Assembly (NCBI RefSeq): GCF_003074055.1
Contig: NZ_CP029043.1
Coordinates: 2,968,501 to 3,032,500, forward strand
DNA from: Streptomyces nigra
GTDB taxonomy: Bacteria; Actinomycetota; Actinomycetes; Streptomycetales; Streptomycetaceae
Reading direction: 5' to 3'
DNA length: 64,000 bases
Shown: positions 40,250 through 48,122 of the stretch, one piece after another
Layout: each line of letters begins with the position of its first letter
Position numbering within the stretch: position 1 is the first letter of the stretch
Made by a program: the position numbers and the translations under genes
The notes under the pieces: model-generated
The model's database searches: none
What the model was told of the DNA's origin: nothing
What the model saw: the letters and a program-made list of their open reading frames with translations, nothing else

Positions 40250-40612
40250 TCACATGGTGGCGCCGGCCATCGCGCGACAGGTCGTGGCGCAGCGGCGACA
40301 CGCCTCGGCGCACCGCATCATCTGCGGATCGTCCGGCATGGACATACACGCCTCCGCGCACATCTCGGACGCCTTGGCGCACATCGCGCACATCTCGGCC
40401 GACATCGGCGAGCGGCGCATCATCATGTCGGCGCACATGCGGGTCGTCTCGGCGCAGTCCATCAGCGCCCGCATGACCTGCATCTGGCCCTGGCCGCCCA
40501 TCTGCATGAGGGAGCTCATGGTCTCCTCGCAGACGCTGTGGCACGTCATGCAGGCGTCGACGCAGTCCTGCATCTCCTTGGTCATGGCGGGCATGGTTCC
40601 GGGCTGGGTCAT
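40250..40612 (-). CDS. Cys/Met-rich four-helix-bundle copper-binding protein
   Basis: A 120-residue cytosolic protein with 14 cysteines (17, 21, 24, 28, 53, 60, 75, 78, 85, 89, 101, 105, 108, 112) and about 18 methionines. The helical spacing CxxxCxxCxxxC recurs in three places. It fits the DUF326 / four-helix-bundle copper-binding group that includes the copper storage proteins (Csp3-like). No signal peptide is present, so it should act in the cytosol. The line-up of Cys residues facing the bundle core would bind many Cu(I) ions, giving storage or protection. It is monocistronic by appearance, with ATG at 40612 and a GGAGGA-type ribosome binding site upstream. No copper regulator site was recognised. 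Confidence 0.88.
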   Translation of the reverse strand: MTQPGTMPAMTKEMQDCVDACMTCHSVCEETMSSLMQMGGQGQMQVMRALMDCAETTRMCADMMMRRSPMSAEMCAMCAKASEMCAEACMSMPDDPQMMRCAEACRRCATTCRAMAGATM

Positions 40613-40775
40613 GACTCCTCCTGGGTACGCGGGAGCCCGGGGCGGGCCCCGTGCCCTTCTGTCCTACGCCCGCCCGGAGCGGGGCGCCATCGGGCGGACC
40701 CCATCAATTCCCGACAGAACGCGCACAGGGTGCACACTCCCCCATTCCGCCATCCCTGTCCCTCTGGGTCCGAAC

Positions 40776-40815
40776 GAGTGAAGGGCGCCCGGAGCACCCG
40801 GACGCCCTTCCTCGT
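40776..40815 (-). terminator. Imperfect hairpin downstream of acyl-CoA dehydrogenase
   Basis: The segment around 40781-40809 (AAGGGCGCCCGGA... and near-complement) forms a stem with one mismatch, and outer CGAG/CTCG pairs extend it. It lies 15-50 bases past the acyl-CoA dehydrogenase stop. Confidence 0.55.
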
Positions 40816-40829
40816 CAAATCCCGTGGGG

Positions 40830-41987
40830 TTACGGCAGGTTGCGCGCCATCACGATGCGCTGGACCTGGTTGGTGCCCTCGTAGATCTGGGTGATCTTGG
40901 CGTCGCGCATCATGCGCTCCACCGGGTAGTCACGGGTGTAGCCGTAGCCACCGAGGAGCTGGACGGCGTCGGTGGTGACCTCCATGGCGACGTCGGAGGC
41001 GAAGCACTTGGCCGCGGCGCCGAGGTAGGTGAGGTCGGCGTCGCCGCGCTCGGAGGCGGCGGCGGCCTGGTACGTCAGGGCGCGGGCCGCCGAGATCTTC
41101 ATCGCCATGTCGGCGAGCATGAACTGGATGCCCTGGAAGTCGGCGATCGGCTTGCCGAACTGCTTGCGCTCCTGGACGTAGCCCTTGGCGTAGTCGAGGG
41201 CGCCCTGGGCGATGCCGAGGGCCTGGGCGGCGATGGTGATACGGGTGTGGTCCAGCGTCTTCATCGCGGTGGCGAAGCCGGTGCCCTCCTCGCCGATCAT
41301 GCGGTCGGCGGGGATCCGGACGTTGTCCAGGTAGACCTCGCGGGTCGGGGAGCCCTTGATGCCGAGCTTCTTCTCCGGGGCGCCGAAGGAGACGCCCTCG
41401 TCGCCCTTCTCGACCACGAAGGCGGAGATGCCCTTGGAGCGCTTGCTCGGGTCGGTCACGGCCATGACCGTGTAGAACTCGGAGACGCCGGCGTTGGTGA
41501 TCCAGCGCTTCACGCCGTTGAGGACCCAGTGGTCGCCGTCGCGGACGGCCTTGGTCTTCATGCCGGCCGCGTCGGAGCCCGCGTCGGGCTCGGACAGGCA
41601 GTAGGAGAACATGCCGTCGCCCTTGGCGAGCGGGGCCATGTACTTCTTCTTCAGCTCCTCGGAGCCGGAGAGGATGACCGGCAGCGAGCCGAGCTTGTTC
41701 ACGGCCGGGATGAGGGAGGAGGACGCGCAGACGCGGGCCACCTCCTCGATCACGATGACCGTGGCGAGGGCGTCGGCGCCCGCGCCGCCGTACTCCTCGG
41801 GGACGTGCACGGCGTGCAGGTCGTTGGCCACGAGGGCGTCGTGCGCCTCCTGCGGGAAGCGCGCCTCCTCGTCCACCGCCGTGGCGTACGGCGCGATCTT
41901 CGCCTCGGCCAGCGAGCGGATCGCGTCGCGGAGCATGTCGTGCTCCTCGGTCGGGCGGTACAGGTCGAAGTCAGCCGATCCGGCCAA
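40830..41987 (-). CDS. Acyl-CoA dehydrogenase
   Basis: A 385-residue FAD enzyme for the first dehydrogenation of beta-oxidation. It shows the N-terminal helical domain, the middle beta-domain motif YCLSEPDAGSDAAGMKT, and the C-terminal helical domain. The C-terminal domain has the catalytic Glu in ITQIYEGTNQVQRIVMA and the flavin-contact motif RKQFGKPIADFQGIQ. A TTG at 41987 is the only suitable start before FDLYRPTEEHDML; GAGAG precedes it by three to seven bases. It is most like FadE25/short-chain-type dehydrogenases of actinobacteria, and mycobacteria keep such a gene next to purE. A TTAC-N6-GTAA operator-like site lies 54 bases upstream, suggesting TetR-type control. Confidence 0.93.
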   Translation of the reverse strand: MAGSADFDLYRPTEEHDMLRDAIRSLAEAKIAPYATAVDEEARFPQEAHDALVANDLHAVHVPEEYGGAGADALATVIVIEEVARVCASSSLIPAVNKLGSLPVILSGSEELKKKYMAPLAKGDGMFSYCLSEPDAGSDAAGMKTKAVRDGDHWVLNGVKRWITNAGVSEFYTVMAVTDPSKRSKGISAFVVEKGDEGVSFGAPEKKLGIKGSPTREVYLDNVRIPADRMIGEEGTGFATAMKTLDHTRITIAAQALGIAQGALDYAKGYVQERKQFGKPIADFQGIQFMLADMAMKISAARALTYQAAAASERGDADLTYLGAAAKCFASDVAMEVTTDAVQLLGGYGYTRDYPVERMMRDAKITQIYEGTNQVQRIVMARNLP

Positions 41988-42040
41988 GGTCTCTCACGCT
42001 CCAGGGACGCTCGTGTTGGCAAGGGTGATGCCGACGCTAA

Positions 42041-42054
42041 TTACCGTTAAGTAA
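42041..42054 (-). promoter_or_regulatory. Candidate TetR-type operator of acyl-CoA dehydrogenase
   Basis: TTACCGTTAAGTAA is an inverted repeat TTAC-N6-GTAA in an AT-rich patch 54 bases upstream of the TTG start at 41987. This form resembles fatty-acid TetR-regulator sites. The cognate regulator is not in the window. Confidence 0.4.
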
Positions 42055-42178
42055 CTCAAATTTTAGAGGTCGCCCCCGAGGACTGATACGTGAGCTTGGC
42101 GACAGCGGGGAATCTGCCCGCCGGGCCCGTTGACTATGCTCGGGCGCGCATCGCCCGTCCTCACTTACGGAGTCCCCC

Positions 42179-43522
42179 ATGGCCCTCAAGATCACCGTGA
42201 TCGGCACCGGCTATCTCGGCGCCACGCACGCCGCGGCCATGGCCGAGCTCGGGTTCGAGGTGCTGGGCCTGGACGTGGTGCCCGAGAAGATCGAGATGCT
42301 GGGCCGCGGCGAGGTGCCGATGTTCGAGCCGGGCCTGGAGGACCTGCTGCGCAAGCATGTCGCCGGGATCGAGGGCTCGACGGGGCGGCTGCGGTTCACG
42401 ATGGACTGGGCGGAGGTCGCCGAGTTCGGCGATGTGCACTTCGTCTGCGTGAACACCCCGCAGAAGCACGGCGAGTACGCCTGCGACATGAGCTACGTCG
42501 ACGCGGCCGTCGAGTCGCTCGCCAAGCATCTGAGCCGGCCGTGCCTGGTCGTCGGCAAGTCGACGGTGCCGGTGGGCAGCGCGGACCGCCTCGCTGCGCG
42601 GCTGCTGGAGCTGGCTCCGGGCGGGGCCGAGGTCGAGCTGGCCTGGAACCCGGAGTTCCTGCGGGAGGGCTTCGCCGTGCAGGACACCCTGCACCCGGAC
42701 CGGATCGTGGTGGGCGTGCGCAGCGAGCGGGCCGAGAAGCTGCTGCGCGAGGTGTACGCGACGCCGGTCGCGGCCGGCTCCCCCTTCGTCGTGACGGACT
42801 TCCCGACGGCCGAGCTGGTGAAGACCTCGGCGAACTCCTTCCTGGCCACGAAGATCTCCTTCATCAACGCGATGGCGGAGGTCTGCGAGGCGGCCGGCGG
42901 TGATGTGGCGAAGCTGGCGGAGGCCATCGGACACGACGACCGGATCGGCAAGAAGTTCCTGCGGGCCGGCATCGGCTTCGGCGGCGGCTGCCTGCCCAAG
43001 GACATCCGGGCGTTCATGGCGCGCGCGGGCGAGCTGGGTGCGGACCAGGCGCTGACGTTCCTGCGCGAGATCGACTCGATCAACATGCGCCAGCGCGGCC
43101 AGATGGTCGAGCTGGCCCGCGAGGCGCTGGGCGGCGGGCCCTTCCTGGGCAAGCGGGTCGCGGTGCTCGGCGCCACGTTCAAGCCCGACTCGGACGACGT
43201 CCGGGACTCGCCGGCGCTGAACGTCGCCGGGCAGATCCATCTGCAGGGCGGCCAGGTGACGGTGTACGACCCGAAGGGCATGACCAACGCCCGCCGGCTG
43301 TTCCCGACGCTCGGGTACGCGGACACCGCGATCGAGGCGGTGCGCGGCGCGGACGTGGTGCTGCATCTGACGGAGTGGCGCGAGTTCCGCGAGCTGGACC
43401 CGCGGGAGCTCGGCGAGGTCGCGGCGACCCGGCTGATCCTGGACGGCCGCAACGCGCTGGACCCGGAGCTGTGGCGGGGCGCGGGCTGGACGTACCGGGC
43501 GATGGGCCGGCCGACGGCCTGA
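42179..43522 (+). CDS. UDP-glucose 6-dehydrogenase
   Basis: A 447-residue enzyme that oxidises UDP-glucose to UDP-glucuronate with two NAD+. The N-terminal NAD fold is ITVIGTGYLGATHAAAMAELG. The catalytic thiol is Cys271 in FGGGCLPKDIRAF. Lys and Asp partners appear in ELVKTSANSFLATKISFIN and VLGATFKPDSDDVRDSPA. The C-terminal domain binds the UDP-sugar (VTVYDPKGM...). The product is a precursor for acidic glycans or glycopeptides, consistent with the envelope-rich region, although no dedicated user is adjacent. GDP-mannose dehydrogenases share the fold, but the motifs favour UDP-glucose. A 22-base-pair terminator follows. Confidence 0.9.
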   Translation: MALKITVIGTGYLGATHAAAMAELGFEVLGLDVVPEKIEMLGRGEVPMFEPGLEDLLRKHVAGIEGSTGRLRFTMDWAEVAEFGDVHFVCVNTPQKHGEYACDMSYVDAAVESLAKHLSRPCLVVGKSTVPVGSADRLAARLLELAPGGAEVELAWNPEFLREGFAVQDTLHPDRIVVGVRSERAEKLLREVYATPVAAGSPFVVTDFPTAELVKTSANSFLATKISFINAMAEVCEAAGGDVAKLAEAIGHDDRIGKKFLRAGIGFGGGCLPKDIRAFMARAGELGADQALTFLREIDSINMRQRGQMVELAREALGGGPFLGKRVAVLGATFKPDSDDVRDSPALNVAGQIHLQGGQVTVYDPKGMTNARRLFPTLGYADTAIEAVRGADVVLHLTEWREFRELDPRELGEVAATRLILDGRNALDPELWRGAGWTYRAMGRPTA

Positions 43523-43540
43523 CCCTTCACGACCTGGAGA

Positions 43541-43591
43541 CGAAGGACGCCGTTTCGGCCGAGGCTCAGTCGGCCGAAACGGCGTCCTTCG
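43541..43591. terminator. Long perfect hairpin terminator
   Basis: Arms of 22 bases at 43541-43562 and 43570-43591 are exactly complementary around a 7-base loop (GGCTCAG). It lies just past the UDP-glucose dehydrogenase stop and 73 bases before the convergent CGNR gene stop. It is the longest terminator stem in the window. Confidence 0.85.
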
Positions 43592-43663
43592 CATTCTGCC
43601 GCACACGACCGCGCATTGCCGAATGAATCTTCAACAACCTTGCTAAAAGGTGCGCCGGGTGGC

Positions 43664-44164
43664 TCATCTCGCGCGGTAACGGCGCATCTTGGCGCGCGCT
43701 CCGCACACCTGCATCGAGCACCAGCGGCCACGGCCCGCCGGGCTGCGGTCGTAGTACGCCCAGTGGCAGTCGGCCGCCTCGCAGGCCTTGAGGCGCATCC
43801 AGGTGCCGTCGACGAGGCCCTGGGCGACGGCGGCGGCCACGCGGGAGGCCAGGGGCCCGTCCCCGGCGGCGGTGAGGGCGGCCGAGCCGTCGGCGCTGTC
43901 GACGGCGACCACGAGCGGGGCGGCGGCGAGCAGCTCGCCGAGCGGGGTGACCGCGCGGTGCGGAGGGTGCCCGGCGTGCGCCAGGAGGACCGCCCGCAGG
44001 GACTCCCGCAGTTCGCGCGCGCCCGCCAGGTCGGCCTCGGCCAGCCCGAAGCGCGCCCTGCCCTCGGCCGTGTCGAGCGCGTCGGCGCCGGACTCCAGGT
44101 CCACCGTGTTGACCAGGGCCTGGACCAGTTCCAGGGCCCCGGGCGCGGGCGATCTGTCACTCAT
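43664..44164 (-). CDS. CGNR zinc-finger / ABATE-domain protein
   Basis: A 166-residue putative regulator. The N-terminal 110 residues fit the ABATE-type helical domain that precedes CGNR fingers (ALELVQALVNTVDLESGADAL). The C-terminal 45 residues hold a zinc finger with Cys pairs (LKACEAADCHWAYYDRS... RWCSMQVCGARAKMRRYRA). The eponymous CGNR is CGAR here. Family members are probable DNA-binding stress regulators. It is divergent from the first VOC gene, with four GTTACC/GGTAAC half-sites between them, and is a natural candidate for binding them, though unproven. Confidence 0.85.
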   Translation of the reverse strand: MSDRSPAPGALELVQALVNTVDLESGADALDTAEGRARFGLAEADLAGARELRESLRAVLLAHAGHPPHRAVTPLGELLAAAPLVVAVDSADGSAALTAAGDGPLASRVAAAVAQGLVDGTWMRLKACEAADCHWAYYDRSPAGRGRWCSMQVCGARAKMRRYRAR

Positions 44165-44204
44165 GGCTGCACGCTATCCCCGCTTCCGCATATCCCCTTG
44201 CGAC

Positions 44205-44266
44205 GTTACCTCCTATAGGCAAGCATGGGGTAACGCAGTTACCGGTAAACACGGTCTGCGGGTAAC
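44205..44266. promoter_or_regulatory. Cluster of GTTACC/GGTAAC half-sites
   Basis: Between the divergent CGNR and VOC starts (44164 and 44289), GTTACC occurs at 44205-44210 and 44238-44243, and GGTAAC at 44229-44234 and 44261-44266. A perfect TTACCGGTAA palindrome lies at 44239-44248. The 62-base cluster is AT-richer than its surroundings and looks like operators for a dimeric repressor. Confidence 0.55.
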
Positions 44267-44288
44267 TCGAGGCTTCGAGGAGGAAGTC

Positions 44289-44648
44289 ATGGCCATCGCC
44301 GAAGTGGGCTCCGTCGTCCTGGACTGTCCCGACCCGCGCGCGCTCGCGGAGTTCTACGCCCAGGTCCTGGACGGCACGATCGTGGACGAGGGCGAGTGGG
44401 TGGACCTGAAGGTGCCGGGCGGGCCGACGCTGGCCTTCCAGGCGGCGCCCGGCCATGTGCCGCCGCGGTGGCCGTCGGCGGAGCACTCGCAGCAGTTCCA
44501 TCTGGACCTGACGGTCGAGGACCTGGACGCGGCCGAGAAGGCGGTGCTGGAGCTGGGCGCACGCCCGCTGGAGACCGACGACCGCGAGCGGACCTTCCGG
44601 GTTTACGCGGACCCGGCGGGGCACCCGTTCTGCCTGTGCGCCTGCTGA
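44289..44648 (+). CDS. VOC-family glyoxalase-like protein 1
   Basis: A 119-residue protein of the vicinal oxygen chelate superfamily: VGSVVLDCPDPRALAEFYAQ at the start, QFHLDLTVEDLDAAEKAVLELG in the middle, FRVYADPAGHPFCLC at the end. The two beta-alpha-beta-beta-beta modules form one metal-dependent or substrate-binding fold (glyoxalase, dioxygenase or antibiotic-resistance type). Its substrate cannot be told. Expected metal ligands are partly visible (HLDL His and a downstream acidic residue). The start has an AGGAGGAAGTC ribosome binding site. A paralogue follows 14 bases downstream. Half-sites upstream suggest repression. Confidence 0.85.
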   Translation: MAIAEVGSVVLDCPDPRALAEFYAQVLDGTIVDEGEWVDLKVPGGPTLAFQAAPGHVPPRWPSAEHSQQFHLDLTVEDLDAAEKAVLELGARPLETDDRERTFRVYADPAGHPFCLCAC

Positions 44649-44662
44649 GCGAGGAGGACCTC

Positions 44663-45043
44663 ATGGCACCCGCGGCACGTCTGCGCTCCGTCGTCGTCGA
44701 CTGCCCCGACCCGCGGGCTCTCGCCCGCTTCTACGCGGGCGTCGGCGGCGGCACCCCCGAGGACGAGGACCCGGACTGGGTCGTGCTGCGGCTCCCGGAC
44801 GGGCCGCGGCTGGCCTTCCAGCGGGCGCCGGGGTACGCCCCGCCTGACTGGCCGCGGGCCGACCACGACTCCCAGCAGTTCCACCTCGACTTCGACGCCG
44901 GGGCGACCTGGGAGGAGGTCGACGCGGCCCAGGAGAAGGTGCTGGGGCTGGGCGCGCGGCTGCTCCAGGCCCAGGACGAGGAGGGCTTCCGGGTGTACGC
45001 CGACCCGGTGGGCCACCCCTTCTGCCTGTGCCGGATCGACTAG
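44663..45043 (+). CDS. VOC-family glyoxalase-like protein 2 (paralogue)
   Basis: A 126-residue paralogue of the preceding gene: LRSVVVDCPDPRALARFYAG, QFHLDFDAGATWEEVDAAQEK, FRVYADPVGHPFCLCRID. Roughly half of aligned residues match by eye, indicating tandem duplication. It lies 14 bases downstream, so the two form an operon. A GAGGAGGACC ribosome binding site precedes the ATG. The stop codon TAG (45041-45043) is inside the left arm of the inverted-repeat element at 45040-45121, so the last residues or the stop may have been set by that insertion. Confidence 0.85.
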   Translation: MAPAARLRSVVVDCPDPRALARFYAGVGGGTPEDEDPDWVVLRLPDGPRLAFQRAPGYAPPDWPRADHDSQQFHLDFDAGATWEEVDAAQEKVLGLGARLLQAQDEEGFRVYADPVGHPFCLCRID

Positions 45044-45121
45044 GTCGTGTCCGCAAAGTCCCGCCTGCCGCCCGGCGCCCGCCCTACGGGCGAACGACGG
45101 GACTTTGCGGACACGACCTAG
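45040..45121. mobile_element. Putative MITE: 82 bp element with 24 bp terminal inverted repeats
   Basis: The outer 24 bases at each end (45040-45063 and 45098-45121) are perfect inverted complements, starting CTAGGTCGTGTCC and ending with its complement. The 34-base interior is GC-rich and can form a small stem (CGCCC/GGGCG). Ends in CTAG are suggestive of IS5-group insertion at CTAG or TA. No transposase gene is present. It overlaps the VOC 2 stop and lies between convergent genes, so it could also terminate transcription. Alternative: an unusually long terminator only. Confidence 0.55.
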
Positions 45122-45149
45122 AGGCATCCAGGGCTGAGCCGGCCGGCGG

Positions 45150-46274
45150 TCAGCCGTCCAGGTCGGTGATCGTCGCCGTCGACGGCTCCCTGCGGCGCTG
45201 CGCCTCACGGGCGGCGAAGTCGGCCTCGCGCAGCACCCGCTGGGCGTTGCCCCAGGTCAGCAGGGCGATATCGGCCTCGGACCAGTCGCGGCGCAGCAGT
45301 TCGGCGATCAGCCGGGGGTAGCCGGAGACGTCGGGCAGGTCCTGGGGGTGGGCGGGTCCTGTGTCGTAGGTGCCGGAGAGGCCGACGCAGTCCGCCCCGG
45401 CCACCGCGCGCACATGGTCGAGGTGGTCGGCGACGTCCCGGACGGACGGGCCGGTCTGCTCGGCGGTGAGCGGCACCATGCACAGCCCCTTGGCGGCGCC
45501 GAGCGCGGCCAGCAGGTCGTCGGGGAGGTTGGCGGGGTGCGGCCGCAGGGCGCGGGCCGCGGAGCGTGTGCACAGCACGGGTGCCTTGGAGACCGCGCAG
45601 GCCCGGCGGACCGTCTCGGCGCCGGCGCCGGAGAGGTCGGCGAGCACACCGAGCCGGTTCATCTCGCGCAGCACCTCCTCGCCGAACCGGGTGAGGCCGG
45701 TCTCACCGGCCCAGGACACGCCGGTGAGCGTCAGGGCGCGCAGCCCGAGCCCGTGCAGGGAGCGCAGGATGCCGAGGGAGTCGCCGAGGGCGACGGCTCC
45801 GGCGGGTCCGGGCAGGACGGCGATCCGGCCGCTGTGGTGGACGTCGGTGATCGGCCCGGGGTCGCAGGCCAGGCGCAGCCCGTCCGGGTGGGCGCGGACG
45901 ACGGTCCTGACGAGGTCCAGCTGCTCGAGGGTGGCGCCGACGGCCCGGTCGCCGGTCAGGCCCTCCGGCAGGTGCAGCGCCCAGAACAGCGCGCCGACGC
46001 GGCCCTCGCGCAGCCGCGGCACATCGGTGTCGACGGCGCTCTCGCCGAGGTCCAGATCGAACCAGGACAGGTGCCGCAGTGCCCATGGCAGGCCGCTGTA
46101 GCCGTCGGCGACGGGGTGGGCGTCGAGCAGGGTGCGGGCGCGTGCCAGCAGGTCGGCCGCGGCGGGGTCGTGGACCGGTCCGGGGGCGGGCGCGGGGCCG
46201 TCCCCGGTGAGGGGCGCGGGCAGATCGTCCGTCGCGGCGGCCCCGGCACCGGCGTCGTACTTGAGCTCTGCCAT
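45150..46274 (-). CDS. Membrane-dipeptidase family paralogue lacking metal ligands
   Basis: A 374-residue protein clearly homologous to the neighbouring dipeptidase, sharing LPWALR, ATLEQLD, VADHLDH and LIAELL. Every residue expected to hold the two zinc ions is changed. DGHNDLPW becomes DGYSGLPW (Tyr59, Gly61), GAEGGHS becomes PGPAGAV, DLSHV becomes DLSGA, SHSSSR becomes TRSAAR, and the active-site Asp motif GGDYDG becomes SGTYDT. The fold-forming segments are kept and the frame is intact with normal codon bias. It is therefore probably a non-catalytic relative, perhaps a binding protein or regulator, rather than decaying DNA. It has a 25-residue Ala/Pro-rich N-terminal extension. It is 130 bases downstream of the active-looking copy on the same strand. 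Confidence 0.85.
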   Translation of the reverse strand: MAELKYDAGAGAAATDDLPAPLTGDGPAPAPGPVHDPAAADLLARARTLLDAHPVADGYSGLPWALRHLSWFDLDLGESAVDTDVPRLREGRVGALFWALHLPEGLTGDRAVGATLEQLDLVRTVVRAHPDGLRLACDPGPITDVHHSGRIAVLPGPAGAVALGDSLGILRSLHGLGLRALTLTGVSWAGETGLTRFGEEVLREMNRLGVLADLSGAGAETVRRACAVSKAPVLCTRSAARALRPHPANLPDDLLAALGAAKGLCMVPLTAEQTGPSVRDVADHLDHVRAVAGADCVGLSGTYDTGPAHPQDLPDVSGYPRLIAELLRRDWSEADIALLTWGNAQRVLREADFAAREAQRRREPSTATITDLDG

Positions 46275-46404
46275 GGCGGTCTCCGTAGGTGATCGGCGTC
46301 CTGATCAGCAGTACGGTCACCGTCGCACGGGGGCGCGGGGGCTTCCTGGTGGGGCGGGCGTTCGGGGGTAGCGGGCGGGGCCGGCCGGCCCCGCCCTCCC
46401 GTGC

Positions 46405-47589
46405 TCAGGCGTCCAGGTCCGCGAGGGTGGCGTTGGACGGTCCGCGGGTGGACCGCAGGTCGCGGGCCACGTCCTCGGCGGCGCCGAGCACCCGGACGGC
46501 GTTGCGCCAGGTCAGCTTGGCCAGGTCGGCCCGGGACCAGCCGCGGTCCAGCAGCTCGGCGATCAGGTTCGGGTAGCCGGTGACGTCGTTCAGGCCGTCG
46601 GGGGTGAACGCGGTGCCGTCGTAGTCGCCGCCGATGCCGAGATGGTCGATCCCGGCGACCTCGCGCATGTGGTCGAGGTGGTCGGCGACCGTGGACACGG
46701 TGGCGACCGGGCGCGGGTTGCTCTCCTCGAAGGCGCGGTGCACCTTCATCGCCTCGGCGGTGGTGTCGAGGTGGTGGAAGCCGTGCGCCCGCATGTTCTC
46801 GTCGGCCGCGGCGGTCCAGTCGACGGCCGCCTGGAGGACGAACTTCGGGACGAACGTCACCATGGCGACGCCGCCGTTGGCGGGCAGGCGCTCCAGGACG
46901 TCGTCCGGGATGTTGCGCGGGTGGTCGCAGACCGCGCGGGACGAGGAGTGCGAGAAGATCACCGGGGCGGCCGTGGTGTCGAGCGCGTCGCGCATCGTCG
47001 TGGCCGCCACGTGCGAGAGGTCGACCAGCATGCCCTCTCGGTTCATCTCCCGCACGACCTCGCGCCCGAAGGCGGACAGGCCGCCCACGCCGGGCTCGTC
47101 GGTCGCCGAGTCGGCCCAGGCGATGTTGTCGTTGTGCGTCAGCGTCATGTAGCGGACGCCGAGCGCGTACAGCGCCCGCAGGGTGGCCAGGGAGTCGGCT
47201 ATGGAGTGGCCGCCCTCGGCGCCCATCAGGGAGGCGATACGGCCCTCCGCGCGGGCCGCCTCCATGTCCGCGGCCGTCAGCGCCGGGCGCAGATCGGCCG
47301 GGTGGCGGGCGAGCAGCTGCCGTACGCAGTCGATCTGCTCCAGGGTGGCGCTGACCGCCTGGTCGCCGGCGTAGTCCGAGCGGACGTACACCGACCAGAA
47401 CTGGGCGCCCACACCGCCGGCGCGCAGGCGCGGGATGTCGGTGTGCAGATGGGCGCTCTGGTCGGCGGCTATGTCGCGGGCCGCCAGGTCGTAGCGGACC
47501 TGTTCGCGCAGCGCCCACGGCAGGTCGTTGTGGCCGTCGACGACGGGGAACTCGCGCAGCAGGTCCCGGGCGGTCTCCAGGGAGCTCAT
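46405..47589 (-). CDS. Membrane dipeptidase (renal dipeptidase family)
   Basis: A 394-residue zinc peptidase hydrolysing dipeptides. All metal ligands are present: His20 and Asp22 in [10 protein letters not shown], Glu in GAEGGHSI, His in VDLSHV, His in FSHSSSRAV, and the catalytic Asp in GIGGDYDG. No signal peptide is visible, so a cytosolic location is likely. Two starts are possible. The ATG at 47589 has GGGAAG eight bases upstream and was chosen. A GTG at 47598 would overlap the purE stop by 4 bases (GTGA). Either way it is tightly coupled to purE and purK in one minus-strand operon. The purine link is probably positional. Confidence 0.92.
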   Translation of the reverse strand: MSSLETARDLLREFPVVDGHNDLPWALREQVRYDLAARDIAADQSAHLHTDIPRLRAGGVGAQFWSVYVRSDYAGDQAVSATLEQIDCVRQLLARHPADLRPALTAADMEAARAEGRIASLMGAEGGHSIADSLATLRALYALGVRYMTLTHNDNIAWADSATDEPGVGGLSAFGREVVREMNREGMLVDLSHVAATTMRDALDTTAAPVIFSHSSSRAVCDHPRNIPDDVLERLPANGGVAMVTFVPKFVLQAAVDWTAAADENMRAHGFHHLDTTAEAMKVHRAFEESNPRPVATVSTVADHLDHMREVAGIDHLGIGGDYDGTAFTPDGLNDVTGYPNLIAELLDRGWSRADLAKLTWRNAVRVLGAAEDVARDLRSTRGPSNATLADLDA

Positions 47590-47594
47590 CGGCG

Positions 47595-48122
47595 TCACTT
47601 CCCGGAGCCGAAGCCGAAGCCGGCCGCGCCCTCGACCTTGGAGCGCAGACGCTTGCCCTTCTCGGTGGCCTGGTCGTTCAGCTCCTGCTGGAACTCGCTC
47701 ATCCGCTGCAGCAGCTCCTCGTCGTGCGCGGCGAGGATGCGGGCGGCGAGCAGACCGGCGTTGCGGGCCCCGGCGACCGACACAGTGGCCACGGGCACAC
47801 CGGCCGGCATCTGCACGATGGACAGCAGGGAGTCCATGCCGTCCAGGTACTTCAGCGGGACGGGGACGCCGATGACGGGCAGCGGGGTGACGGAGGCGAG
47901 CATGCCCGGCAGATGGGCGGCGCCGCCGGCGCCCGCGATGATCACCTTGAGTCCGCGCCCGGCCGCCCGCTCGCCGTAGGTGATCATCTCGCGCGGCATA
48001 CGGTGCGCGGAGACGACGTCGACCTCGTAGGCGATCTCGAACTCGTCGAGGGCCTTGGCGGCGGCCTCCATGACGGGCCAGTCGCTGTCCGACCCCATGA
48101 CGATGCCAACAACAGGGCTCAT
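47595..48122 (-). CDS. purE: N5-carboxyaminoimidazole ribonucleotide mutase
   Basis: A 175-residue enzyme of de novo purine synthesis that converts N5-CAIR to CAIR. It has the class I PurE opening [18 protein letters not shown], the SAHRMPREM motif with the catalytic His, and the phosphate loop [16 protein letters not shown]. Its ATG overlaps the purK stop by 4 bases (ATGA, 48119-48122), so the pair is translationally coupled, as expected for the two-step PurK/PurE route. The C-terminus has a charged, Gly-rich extension ([14 protein letters not shown]). Confidence 0.96.
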   Translation of the reverse strand: MSPVVGIVMGSDSDWPVMEAAAKALDEFEIAYEVDVVSAHRMPREMITYGERAAGRGLKVIIAGAGGAAHLPGMLASVTPLPVIGVPVPLKYLDGMDSLLSIVQMPAGVPVATVSVAGARNAGLLAARILAAHDEELLQRMSEFQQELNDQATEKGKRLRSKVEGAAGFGFGSGK

